A program made the position numbers and the translations under genes. Under the pieces are notes generated by a model. That model searched no databases and had not been told where the DNA came from. It was given only the letters and a program-made list of their open reading frames with translations. Shown one piece after another: positions 56,363-64,000 of a stretch of DNA of 64,000 nucleotides (position 1 is its first letter; the number at the start of each line of letters is the position of its first letter). Location: positions 1 through 64,000 of the forward strand of contig NZ_SPQS01000018.1 in the NCBI RefSeq assembly GCF_004570865.1, read 5' to 3'. Origin of the DNA: Bradyrhizobium frederickii. GTDB lineage: Bacteria > Pseudomonadota > Alphaproteobacteria > Rhizobiales > Xanthobacteraceae.

Positions 56363-57646
56363 TCACACCGCCTCGATCAGCATGGCCCCGCCGAGCCCGC
56401 CACCGATGCATTCGGTGGCGACGCCGCGCCGCGTACCAAGCCGCTTCATCGCGTTGACGAGATGCAGCACGATGCGGTTGCCGGACGTGCCGACGGGATG
56501 CCCGAGCGAGATCGCCCCGCCATCGACGTTGAGCTTGTCGCGGTCGATCTCACCGGCCGCGCCGTCGAGTCCGAGGATCTCGCGGCAGAATTTATCGTCG
56601 TTCCAGGCCGCGAGACAGCCGAGCACCTGGGTGGCGAAGGCCTCGTTGAGCTCCCAGGTCTCGACATCCTTGATGGTGAGGCCGTTGCGTTGCAGCAGCG
56701 GCGTCACTGACATCACCGGACCGAGCCCCATGATGCCAGGATCGAGCGCCGCCCAATGGCTGTCGACGATCGCAGCTTTCGGCGTGAGCTTGTACTTAGC
56801 CACGGCCGCGTCGGAGGCGAGGATCACCCAGGAGGCGCCGTCAGTGATCTGCGAGGAATTGCCGGCCGTGACCTGGCCCCACGGCCGCTCGAACACCGGC
56901 CGGAGTTTCGCGAGCGTCTCCGTCGTGGAGTCCGGCCGCACGCCATCGTCATGGTCGTAGAACTTGCCGTCGCGCGCGAACGCTGTCTCGACCTCGCCCT
57001 TGAGAAACCCAGCACCTTGCGCATGCGCGAGCCGGCGATGGCTCTCGGCTGCGTAGGCATCGGATTGCGCGCGCGCAATGCCGAAGAGATGGCCGACGAC
57101 CTCGGCGGTCTGGCCCATGTTCAGATCGGTGATAGGATCGGTCAGTCCGCGCTCCAGGCCGATGATCGGCTTGAGATCGCGCGGGCGGAGCTTGAAGGCC
57201 GCGGCGAGCTTCGCGGCCACGCCCCTGGCGGTGGCAAGGCCGGCGAACCAGCGCACACCGGAATTGGGCCAGACCAGCGGGGCGTGGCTCAGCGCCTCGG
57301 TCCCGCCAGCGAGGATCATGTCGGCATGGCCTTCGCGAATGTAGCGGTAGGCGGTGTCGATCGACTGCATGCCCGAGCCGCAATTGATCTGCACGGTGAA
57401 GGCGACCATGTCCTCGCCCATGCCGAGCCGGAGTGCCGCGACGCGCGCCGGGTTCATCTCGTCCGCGATGACGTTGACGCAGCCGAGAATGACCTGGTCG
57501 AAGCTATCGGGCGCAAACGGCTGACGCGCCAGCAGCGGCCGGCCGCATTGCACGGCGAGATCGACCGGCGTGAACGGCCCGGGCCCCGAGCGCGCCTTCA
57601 GAAACGGCGTCCGGCTGCCGTCGACGATGAATACCGGTCGTGCCAT
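56363..57646 (-). CDS. Acetyl-CoA C-acyltransferase (thiolase, FadI/FadA-like)
   Basis: This 427-residue thiolase has nucleophile Cys89 in INCGSGMQSI, the His of GGAISLGHPVG and the C-terminal CIGGGLGGAML motif. It cleaves 3-ketoacyl-CoA to acetyl-CoA and the shortened acyl-CoA. The length and loop GWP-free insert (WPNSGVRWFAGLATARGVAA) fit the FadI-like subgroup. The start overlaps the stop of the fadE remnant by 1 bp (TGATG), and it forms an operon with the FadJ-like protein. Confidence 0.94.
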   Translation of the reverse strand: MARPVFIVDGSRTPFLKARSGPGPFTPVDLAVQCGRPLLARQPFAPDSFDQVILGCVNVIADEMNPARVAALRLGMGEDMVAFTVQINCGSGMQSIDTAYRYIREGHADMILAGGTEALSHAPLVWPNSGVRWFAGLATARGVAAKLAAAFKLRPRDLKPIIGLERGLTDPITDLNMGQTAEVVGHLFGIARAQSDAYAAESHRRLAHAQGAGFLKGEVETAFARDGKFYDHDDGVRPDSTTETLAKLRPVFERPWGQVTAGNSSQITDGASWVILASDAAVAKYKLTPKAAIVDSHWAALDPGIMGLGPVMSVTPLLQRNGLTIKDVETWELNEAFATQVLGCLAAWNDDKFCREILGLDGAAGEIDRDKLNVDGGAISLGHPVGTSGNRIVLHLVNAMKRLGTRRGVATECIGGGLGGAMLIEAV

Positions 57647-59269
57647 CAGCTCGCCGCCCGCTGTTCACCGAGTTCCTGGAAGAACTGATGCACATTGACG
57701 GTTTTCTTGTAAATCGGCGACAGCACCTCCGGCGCAAAATCGTCGACTTCGATCACTTTTGTGACGGCTTCATCAGCAGCGGCCAGTTGCTCGCCCTCGG
57801 CCTGCGTGATCACGCCCTTGGCGACGGCATCCTTCCAGTCGCGGATACGCGCGGCGCGCATGCGCTTGGCGATAGCCTCAGTGCCGGTGACCAATTTGAA
57901 AGCACGCTCCAGCCGGGCAAAGCCGCCGTCGTCATCGACATAAGCCAGATCCGGCGTGAGGCGCTCGCGCGCGGCAGAGGGCTCCAGCACGATGCTTGCG
58001 CACTGATGCACGACGCGGTCGGACGGGCCGAGCACGCGGGCGCCGAACGGCTGGACCACGAGCTTAAGAAACATTGCGACGAAGCGGTTGGGCAGATTGG
58101 CGAGGATTTCGGCGAGCCGGTTCTCGATCGTCCTGAAGCCGCTCGCCATGCACCATTCCAGCGCGGCAAAGTCCTCCTTCTGCCGGCCCTCGTCCTGCCA
58201 GCGCTTCAGCGCCGCGGAGAGCAGATACAGCTCGGACAGGATATCCCCGAAACGCGCCGACAACATCTCCTTGCGCTTGAGCGCGCCGCCGAGCGTCAGC
58301 AGCGCCATGTCGGCGCAGAGCGCAAACGCCGCCGAATAGCGCGAGAGCTGCCGATAGAACGGCGTGGCGTCGCCCGCATCCGGCGCAAGCGCGAAGGCGC
58401 CAAACGTCCAGCTCCGGCCGAAGGCACGAAACAGTGTCTGAAAACTGTGGCCGACATGCTTCCAGAAGGCGCTGGCCGATCTCGACGCCGGGCAGATCGG
58501 TCGGGATCAGCGCGACGGTGATGCCGAGCTCTTCCTGAGGGCCGACGAGATGATCGGGATCATAGGCCTTGAAGGCAAGGCCGAGCAGCGTCGCGACGGG
58601 GCCGAGTGTGATGTAGCGCTTATGCCAGTTGAGCCTGAGCCCGACGACCTCGCGGCCCTCGAACTCGCCCCTGCAGATGATACCGCTGTCGACCATCGAG
58701 GCGGCATCGGAGCCCGCTTCCGGACTGGTGAGGCCGAAGCAGGGAATGTCGCGGCCGTCGGCGAGCCGCGGCAGCCAGCGCTCCTGCTGCTCTGTGGTAC
58801 CGAAGCGCATCAGGAGCTCGCCGGGGCCGAGCGAGTTCGGCACCATCACCGTGACCGCGGCTGCGATCGAGCGGGTCGAGATCTTGCGCACCACCTCGGA
58901 ATGGGCATAGGGGGAGAAGCCGAGGCCGCCGAACTCCTTCGGGATGATCATGCCGAAGAATTTCTCGCGCTTGACGAAGTGCCAGACGTCCTGCGGCAGG
59001 TCGCGCCACTCCCAGAAGATCTTCCACTCGTCGAGCATGGCGCAGAGCTCGTCGACGGGTCCGTTGAGAAAGGCCCGCTCCTCCTCAGTCAATTTGGCTG
59101 GCGCAATTTTCAGCAGCTTCGACCAATCGGGATCGCCGGTGAAGAGATCGGCATCCCACCAGACGTCGCCCGCCTCCAGCGCCTCGCGCTCGGTGTCGGA
59201 CATCGCCGGCAGCACGCCGCGCGCCCAGGAGAAGATCGGCTTTGTCAGAGTGTCGCGGCGGAAGCTCAT
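57646..59269 (-). pseudogene. fadE: fadE acyl-CoA dehydrogenase remnant: central deletion and frameshift
   Basis: The N-terminal frame (start 59269, GAGGTC upstream) matches FadE from MSFRRDTLTKPIFSWARGVL to LPGVEIGQR. Directly after that, near 58469-58475, family similarity stops and resumes in another frame as AFWKHVGHSFQTLFRAFGRS, then ADMALLTLGGALKRKEMLSA, down to the C-terminus at 57646. E. coli FadE (814 residues) has roughly 220 residues between these two points, from memory. They hold the NGPT/FVPIDYIIGG region, the catalytic core and FAD/acyl-CoA contacts. So the gene has lost that core and is also out of frame; the first frame ends at 58064. It is very probably not functional, while the genes after it look intact. 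Confidence 0.88.
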
Positions 59270-59440
59270 GGCTGACCTCATGCATCGGCGCGGTTATCGG
59301 GCATTTTAGCGGAAACTGGCTGGCAGAGGCGAACACTTCGCCTGCAAAATTGACGCGGCCGGGCGGCCGCCCCCACGGACCATAACGGCCGGGGCGTGGG
59401 GGCAGTTCCGGGAGGGGCAACGGAGAGGTGTCGCCACATC

Positions 59441-59539
59441 GTCATTCCGGGGCGCGCCTTCAGGCGCGAGCCCGGAATCCATACTCCCGATCGTGGTTAT
59501 GGATTCCGGGCTCGACGCTACGCGTCGCCCCGGAATGAC
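59441..59539. repeat. Dispersed palindromic repeat (gtcattccgggg type), copy 3
   Basis: Ends gtcattccggggcg and cgccccggaatgac are inverted, with internal cccggaatccat/atggattccggg. Confidence 0.9.
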
Positions 59540-59562
59540 GGTGGGTTAGAGTTTGGGCCGGC

Positions 59563-60186
59563 CTAATCCGGCCGCACCATCTCAAACATGTTTTCCGGCT
59601 TGATCTCGAAGTAATCGCCGCGGCGGCCGGCGCGGACGATCGGGCGGGCGGCGGCGGTCTGGTAGACGCCGTCCTTGATCATGGCCTTGTCGATGTGCAC
59701 GGCGACGACCTCCCCTAACGTCAGCCAGGCGTCGGCCTCTTTGCCATCGGCACCCTTAAGGCGGACGATGTCGGACACCTTGCATTCGAAGGCGACCGGA
59801 CTTTCGCCGACGCGCGGCACGTTGACGAGCTTGCCGGGCACGGCGGTGAGCCCCGCAAGCTTGAACTCGTCGACCTCGGGCGCGACATGCGCGGCGGTCG
59901 CGTTCATGTGCTTGGCGAGGTCCATCGTGGTGAGATTCCAGACGAACTCGCGGGTCTGCTCCATGTTCGACACCGTGTCCTTCCAGTTGGTGGAGGAGAA
60001 GCCGATGATCGGCGGCACGTAGCAGAAGGCGTTGAAGAAGCTGTAGGGCGCGAGGTTGACGTGGCCCTTGCTATCGCGAGAGGAGATCCAGCCGATCGGC
60101 CGCGGCGCGATGATGGCGTTGAAGGGATCGTGCTTGAGGCCGTGGCCCTTGGAGGGCTCGTAGAAATAAAGGTCTTTGTCGGTCAC
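59563..60186 (-). CDS. Flavin reductase family (FMN-binding) protein
   Basis: This 207-residue split-barrel flavoprotein has the family pattern NAIIAPRPIGWISSRDSKGH, then NLAPYSFFNAFCYVPPIIGF, which bind FMN, and PRVGESPVAFECKVSDI. Members reduce flavin with NAD(P)H for monooxygenases, or catalyse related reactions. No monooxygenase partner lies adjacent in the window. A palindromic repeat lies on each side of the gene (59441 and 60208). Confidence 0.9.
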   Translation of the reverse strand: MTDKDLYFYEPSKGHGLKHDPFNAIIAPRPIGWISSRDSKGHVNLAPYSFFNAFCYVPPIIGFSSTNWKDTVSNMEQTREFVWNLTTMDLAKHMNATAAHVAPEVDEFKLAGLTAVPGKLVNVPRVGESPVAFECKVSDIVRLKGADGKEADAWLTLGEVVAVHIDKAMIKDGVYQTAAARPIVRAGRRGDYFEIKPENMFEMVRPD

Positions 60187-60207
60187 GCGGGTGCTTCTCC
60201 AATGCCC

Positions 60208-60287
60208 GTCATTCCGGGGCGATGCGAAGCATCGAACCCGGAATCTCGAGATTCCGGGTTCGGTCCTACGGACCGCCCCGGAATGAC
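60208..60287. repeat. Dispersed palindromic repeat (gtcattccgggg type), copy 4
   Basis: The shortest copy in this family here: gtcattccgggg and ccccggaatgac ends with acccggaatctcgagattccgggt in the centre, a near-perfect palindrome. Confidence 0.9.
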
Positions 60288-60321
60288 GGCAAGGACGTTA
60301 TAGGAGAAACTTCCCGCCTCG

Positions 60322-60921
60322 TCAGTGGCGCGGCGACAGACCCGCGATGACGAAATCGATCATCTGGTCGATGGTCGGGCTCGGCTTGGTGGCGCACTGG
60401 GCGATCATCTGGGGGTGGAAGAACCGCATCATCGCGGTGCAGGCGCACAGCGACGCCAACTGGAGGTCGGGAGCCTCGAACTCGCCGGAGGCGACGCCTT
60501 GCGCGATCATCTGGCCGATCACGCCGGCGATACACTCCATATGGTTGACGCAGACCTGCCAATCCTCCTGCATCGCGATCTCGACCATCTCGTGCAGCTT
60601 GTTGTCGCCGACATAGCGCTCGGTGTTCATGCGATGGATGGTGGTGAGCAGCTCGCGGAAGCGCTCCGGCACCGGGCCCGGCCTTGCCACGATCCGCTGC
60701 GCCTCGAGCTCGACCTCGCCCATGAGCGAGCGGGCCACCGCCTGATGGATCGCCTTCTTCGATTCGAAGAAGCGATACACGTTGGCGGGGCTCATCCTGA
60801 GCTCCTTGGCGATGTCGCCGACCGTGGTCTTCTGGTAGCCGATCTGGCGGAACAGCCGCTCGGCCACCTCGAGGATACGATCCCGGGTGTCGCCTTCGAT
60901 ATGTTCCGAAATAAGGGCCAT
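60322..60921 (-). CDS. TetR/AcrR-family transcriptional regulator
   Basis: This 199-residue repressor has an N-terminal TetR helix-turn-helix (about 10-56; RDRILEVAERLFRQIGYQKT then TVGDIAKELRMSPANVYRFF) and an all-helical ligand domain with clustered Cys and Met residues (LASLCACTAMMRFFHPQMIA). It starts 34 bp after the RND pump stop on the same strand, so the pump and its likely regulator form one transcript. Repression of the pump operon with drug-induced release is the usual logic; the ligand is not known. Confidence 0.92.
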   Translation of the reverse strand: MALISEHIEGDTRDRILEVAERLFRQIGYQKTTVGDIAKELRMSPANVYRFFESKKAIHQAVARSLMGEVELEAQRIVARPGPVPERFRELLTTIHRMNTERYVGDNKLHEMVEIAMQEDWQVCVNHMECIAGVIGQMIAQGVASGEFEAPDLQLASLCACTAMMRFFHPQMIAQCATKPSPTIDQMIDFVIAGLSPRH

Positions 60922-60955
60922 CAGTCAGGACTCATCGATCAGCACTTCATCTCAC

Positions 60956-63900
60956 TTATTCAGCCGCTTCAGCAAGCGGAATTGCTGGATGGTCATCGCT
61001 GCCATGCTGCGGCGCGGCAGGCTGCTCGGGGTTACCCGCCTCGTCCAGGCTCTTCCTGAACCACAGCGCATAGAGGCCCGGCAGGTACAAGAGGGTGAGG
61101 AAGGTCGCGACGAACAGGCCGCCCATGATGGTGATCGCCATCGGACCCCAGAACGCCGAGCGCGACAGCGGGATCATGGCGAGGATGGCGGCGAGCGCCG
61201 TCAGCACCACCGGACGGGCGCGGCGGACGGTGGCCTCCACGATCGCCTCTCGCCGGGTCAGGCCGTGGGAGACGTCGGTCTCGATCTGGTCGACCAGGAT
61301 CACCGTGTTGCGCATGATCATGCCGGCGAGCGCGATCAGGCCGAGCAGCGCCACAAAGCCGAACGGGGCATTGGCGACGTTGAGCCCGAGCGAGGCGCCG
61401 ACGATGCCGAGCGGCGCGGTCAGGAACACCAGGATCAGGCGCGAGAAGCTCTGCAGCTGGATCATCAGCAGCGTCAGCATCACCATGACCATCACCGGGA
61501 AGAGGATGAAGATCGAGGCGTTGCCCTTGGCGGATTCCTCGAACGCGCCGCCCGCCTCGATGCGGTAGGCCGGCTCGAGGTGGTCCTTGATCGCCTTCAG
61601 CTTCGGCGTGATCTGGTTGGTGACATCAGGGGCCTGCACGCCGTCGACGACGTCGGAGCGCACGGTGATCGCCATGTCGCGGTTGCGCCGCCACATGATC
61701 GGCTCCTCGTGGGCGTACTCGATCTTGGCGATCTGCTGCAGCGGCACGGCAACGCCATTGCGCGAGGTGATGGTGAGGTCGCCGACACCGCCGAGGTCGA
61801 GCCGCTCGGACGGGACCGCACGGGCGACCACGGCGACCTTCTCGATGCCGTCGCGCACGGTGGTGACCTGCGAGCCCGAGATCAGCATCGCGAGCGCCTG
61901 TGAGACGTCCTGCGGCGTCAGGCCCATGGCACGGGCGCGATCCTGATCGACGACGAGCTTGAGGTAAGGCGATTGCTCGTTCCAGTCGAGCTGGACGTCC
62001 TTGACGCTCTTGTTCTGCCGCATGACGTCGCGGACCTGGTAGGCGATCTCGCGCACCGTGTTGGCGTCGGGGCCGATCACGCGGAACTGGACGGGGAAGC
62101 CGACCGGAGGACCGAAATTGAAGCGGTCGACGCGAACGCGCGCCTCGGACAGGAAGCCCTCGGCAGCCGCGTTCTCGATCTTGGCCTTGATGCGCTCGCG
62201 CGCCTCGACGCCCTTGGCGACGATGACGATCTCGGCAAAGGCCTCGTTCGGCAGCTGCGGATTGAGGCCGAGCCAGAAACGCGGCGAGCCCTGGCCGACA
62301 TAGGACGTATAGGTCTCGATGTCCTTGTCGTCCTTCAGCAGCGTTTCGGCCTTCTTCACCGCTTTTTCGGTGACGTTGAAGGCGGTGCCCTCGGGCAGGC
62401 GCAGCTGGAGGAACAGCTCGGGCCGCTCCGACAGCGGGAAGAATTGCTGCTGGACCTGGCCGAACCCGACGATCGAGGCGATGAAGACGCCGACGGTCGC
62501 GGCCACCACGGTGATGCGATGGTTGACGCACCATTGCACGATGGCGCGCAGGCCGCGGTACATGCGGGTCTCGTAGACCGCGTGCGGATCGTGGTTGTGG
62601 TGCGCCTTCATGTCAGGCAGCAGCTTGACGCCGATATAGGGCGTGAAGATCACCGCCACGAACCAGGAGGCGACCAGCGCGATCGCCACGATCCAGAAGA
62701 TGCTGCCGGCATATTCGCCGACCGCGGAATTGGCAAAGCCGATGGGGAGGAAGCCAGCGGCCGTGACCAGCGTTCCCGTGAGCATCGGAAACGCAGTCGA
62801 TTCCCAGGCAAAGGAGGCCGCACGCATGCGGTCCCAGCCCTGCTCCATCTTCACCACCATCATCTCGACCGCGATGATGGCGTCGTCGACGAGCAGGCCG
62901 AGCGCGATGATCAGCGCGCCGAGCGTGATGCGATGCAGGTCGAGCGACATCGTGTTCATGACGATGAAGACGATGCCGAGCACCAAGGGCACCGACAGCG
63001 CGACAACGATGCCGGTGCGCCAGCCGAGTGCCAGGAACGAGACGAACAGCACGATGACGAGCGCTTCCATGAAAGAGTGCACGAACTCGCCGACGGCATG
63101 CTCGACCACCTTGGGCTGGTCGGCGATCAGCTTGACGTCGATGCCCTGCGGCACCGCCTTCATGAAGTCAGCCGTCGCCTTCTCGACCTCCTTGCCGAGC
63201 TCGAGGATGTTGGCGCCCTTGGCGGTGACGACGCCGACGCCGATCGCCGCCTTGCCTTCCTGGCGGACGACGAAGCTCGGCGGATCGACATAGCCGTGGG
63301 TCACGGTGGCGATGTCCCCTAGGCGGAACACACGGCCGTTGCTCTCGACCGGCGTCTCCGCGACAGCCTGGGCACCGTCGAGCGCGCCGGTGACGCGCAG
63401 CGGCACGCGCTGCGAGGAGGTCTCGACCGTGCCGGCAGGGGTGACGTTGTTCTGCTTGGCGAGCGAATCGAACAGCGCCTGCGGCGTGATGCCGAGGGTG
63501 GCGAGCTTGGCATGGCTGAACTCGACGAAGATGCGCTCGTCCTGGTTGCCGTAGACGTCGACCTTGGTCACTCCAGGCACCTTGAGCAGGCGCTGACGGA
63601 AGCCCTCCGAAACCTTCTTGAGCTGGGCGTAGTCCGCCCCGTCGCCGGTCATCATGTAGAGGATGGAATCGACGTCGGAAAACTCGTCGTTGACGACAGG
63701 TCCCAGAATGCCCGACGGCAGCTGGCCCTGCACGTCGACCAGCTTCTTGCGCAGCAGATAGAAGAGATAAGGCACTTCCTTCGGGGGCGTGTTGTCGCGG
63801 AAGGTGACCTGGAGCGCGGTGAAGGCGGGCTTGGAATAGGTCTGCACCTTCTCGAAATAGGGCAGCTCCTGGATCTTCTTCTCGATGGGATCGGCGACCT

Positions 63901-64000
63901 GCGTCTGCATCTCCTGCGCGGTCGCGCCCGGCCAGATCACGGAGACGTTGACCACCTTCACCGTGAAGAACGGATCCTCGGCGCGTCCGAGCTTCTCATA
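60956..64000 (-). CDS. RND efflux pump inner-membrane subunit (AcrB/MexF type), 5' end outside the window
   Basis: This RND transporter is open to the right edge; at least 1014 residues are visible, from YEKLGRAEDPFFTVKVVNVS to the stop at 60956. It has the pore and docking domains (DSILYMMTGDGAD; VTKVDVYGNQDERIF) and a dozen membrane helices in two groups of about six. The proton relay pair is VDDAI in helix 4 (LGLLVDDAIIAVEM). The C-terminal half has LIALAGMIMRNTVILVDQIE. Only the first membrane helix and start are missing. It exports drugs, detergents or other amphiphiles with a membrane-fusion protein, which may lie past the right edge. The TetR gene follows. Confidence 0.93.
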   Translation of the reverse strand, partial: YEKLGRAEDPFFTVKVVNVSVIWPGATAQEMQTQVADPIEKKIQELPYFEKVQTYSKPAFTALQVTFRDNTPPKEVPYLFYLLRKKLVDVQGQLPSGILGPVVNDEFSDVDSILYMMTGDGADYAQLKKVSEGFRQRLLKVPGVTKVDVYGNQDERIFVEFSHAKLATLGITPQALFDSLAKQNNVTPAGTVETSSQRVPLRVTGALDGAQAVAETPVESNGRVFRLGDIATVTHGYVDPPSFVVRQEGKAAIGVGVVTAKGANILELGKEVEKATADFMKAVPQGIDVKLIADQPKVVEHAVGEFVHSFMEALVIVLFVSFLALGWRTGIVVALSVPLVLGIVFIVMNTMSLDLHRITLGALIIALGLLVDDAIIAVEMMVVKMEQGWDRMRAASFAWESTAFPMLTGTLVTAAGFLPIGFANSAVGEYAGSIFWIVAIALVASWFVAVIFTPYIGVKLLPDMKAHHNHDPHAVYETRMYRGLRAIVQWCVNHRITVVAATVGVFIASIVGFGQVQQQFFPLSERPELFLQLRLPEGTAFNVTEKAVKKAETLLKDDKDIETYTSYVGQGSPRFWLGLNPQLPNEAFAEIVIVAKGVEARERIKAKIENAAAEGFLSEARVRVDRFNFGPPVGFPVQFRVIGPDANTVREIAYQVRDVMRQNKSVKDVQLDWNEQSPYLKLVVDQDRARAMGLTPQDVSQALAMLISGSQVTTVRDGIEKVAVVARAVPSERLDLGGVGDLTITSRNGVAVPLQQIAKIEYAHEEPIMWRRNRDMAITVRSDVVDGVQAPDVTNQITPKLKAIKDHLEPAYRIEAGGAFEESAKGNASIFILFPVMVMVMLTLLMIQLQSFSRLILVFLTAPLGIVGASLGLNVANAPFGFVALLGLIALAGMIMRNTVILVDQIETDVSHGLTRREAIVEATVRRARPVVLTALAAILAMIPLSRSAFWGPMAITIMGGLFVATFLTLLYLPGLYALWFRKSLDEAGNPEQPAAPQHGSDDHPAIPLAEAAE

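Noticed and set aside
57646..59269. Programmed frameshift as an explanation for the split fadE
   Set aside because: A simple frameshift would keep all family residues, but roughly 220 residues are missing at the junction.

Overview
The window reads as chromosomal DNA of a high-GC alphaproteobacterium close to Bradyrhizobium (Nitrobacteraceae). The support is the set of families present: an isocitrate lyase divergent from a short-chain fatty acyl regulator, a rhizobial glpDSTPQUV glycerol ABC operon, small Bradyrhizobiaceae families (DUF3551, DUF6111, DUF4170, DUF1285), an FNR/FixK-type box, and many dispersed palindromic intergenic repeats. Species assignment is inference. I saw no rRNA, tRNA or CRISPR.

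Region 1 (1-7.35 kb) looks accessory and is visibly less GC-rich. It holds a transposase cut by the left edge, a DUF418 membrane protein, a minus-strand signalling operon (DUF4118 histidine kinase, single-domain response regulator, REC-PAS-histidine kinase hybrid), and a secreted helical-barrel-like protein lying between two ~192-bp direct repeats.

Region 2 (7.6-18.5 kb) is core-like. A compact minus-strand operon encodes DUF1285, a CoA-type NUDIX hydrolase, DUF6111, a CCA/poly(A) polymerase and a TauE/SafE permease. It is divergent from a plus-strand MoxR-DUF58-DUF4159-membrane protein operon, whose last junction contains a palindromic repeat.

Region 3 (18.5-26.7 kb) starts with a Zur-like palindrome, a DUF2946 protein and a ZnuD-like TonB receptor, probably for zinc uptake. 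A LysR regulator, an alpha/beta hydrolase, a GNAT acetyltransferase, a NUDIX hydrolase and a metallophosphoesterase follow.

Region 4 (26.8-35.3 kb) has aceA plus DUF4170 divergent from an ScfR/RamB-like regulator (glyoxylate bypass). After it come a dimeric alpha-beta barrel monooxygenase-like protein, a secreted zinc peptidase-like protein, a Lys/Ala-tailed protein, a DUF3551 protein behind a FixK-type box, a TPR protein and HtpX.

Region 5 (35.5-42.2 kb) carries a two-gene HlyD-like adaptor plus GT2-PilZ synthase that looks like a c-di-GMP-controlled exopolysaccharide machine, a lytic transglycosylase, DUF1993 and an Old Yellow Enzyme.

Region 6 (42.3-52.7 kb) is glycerol catabolism: glpD-glpS-glpT-glpP-glpQ-glpU-glpV on the minus strand, with a PHD/PIN toxin-antitoxin pair between glpD and the DeoR-type glpR, and a HAD hydrolase upstream of glpR.

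Region 7 (52.8-64 kb) contains an NTF2-like secreted protein, a small conserved protein, and a fatty-acid oxidation operon (fadE, thiolase, FadJ-like, thioesterase). In this operon fadE has lost its central catalytic part and changed frame. A flavin reductase, a TetR regulator and an RND efflux pump cut by the right edge close the window.
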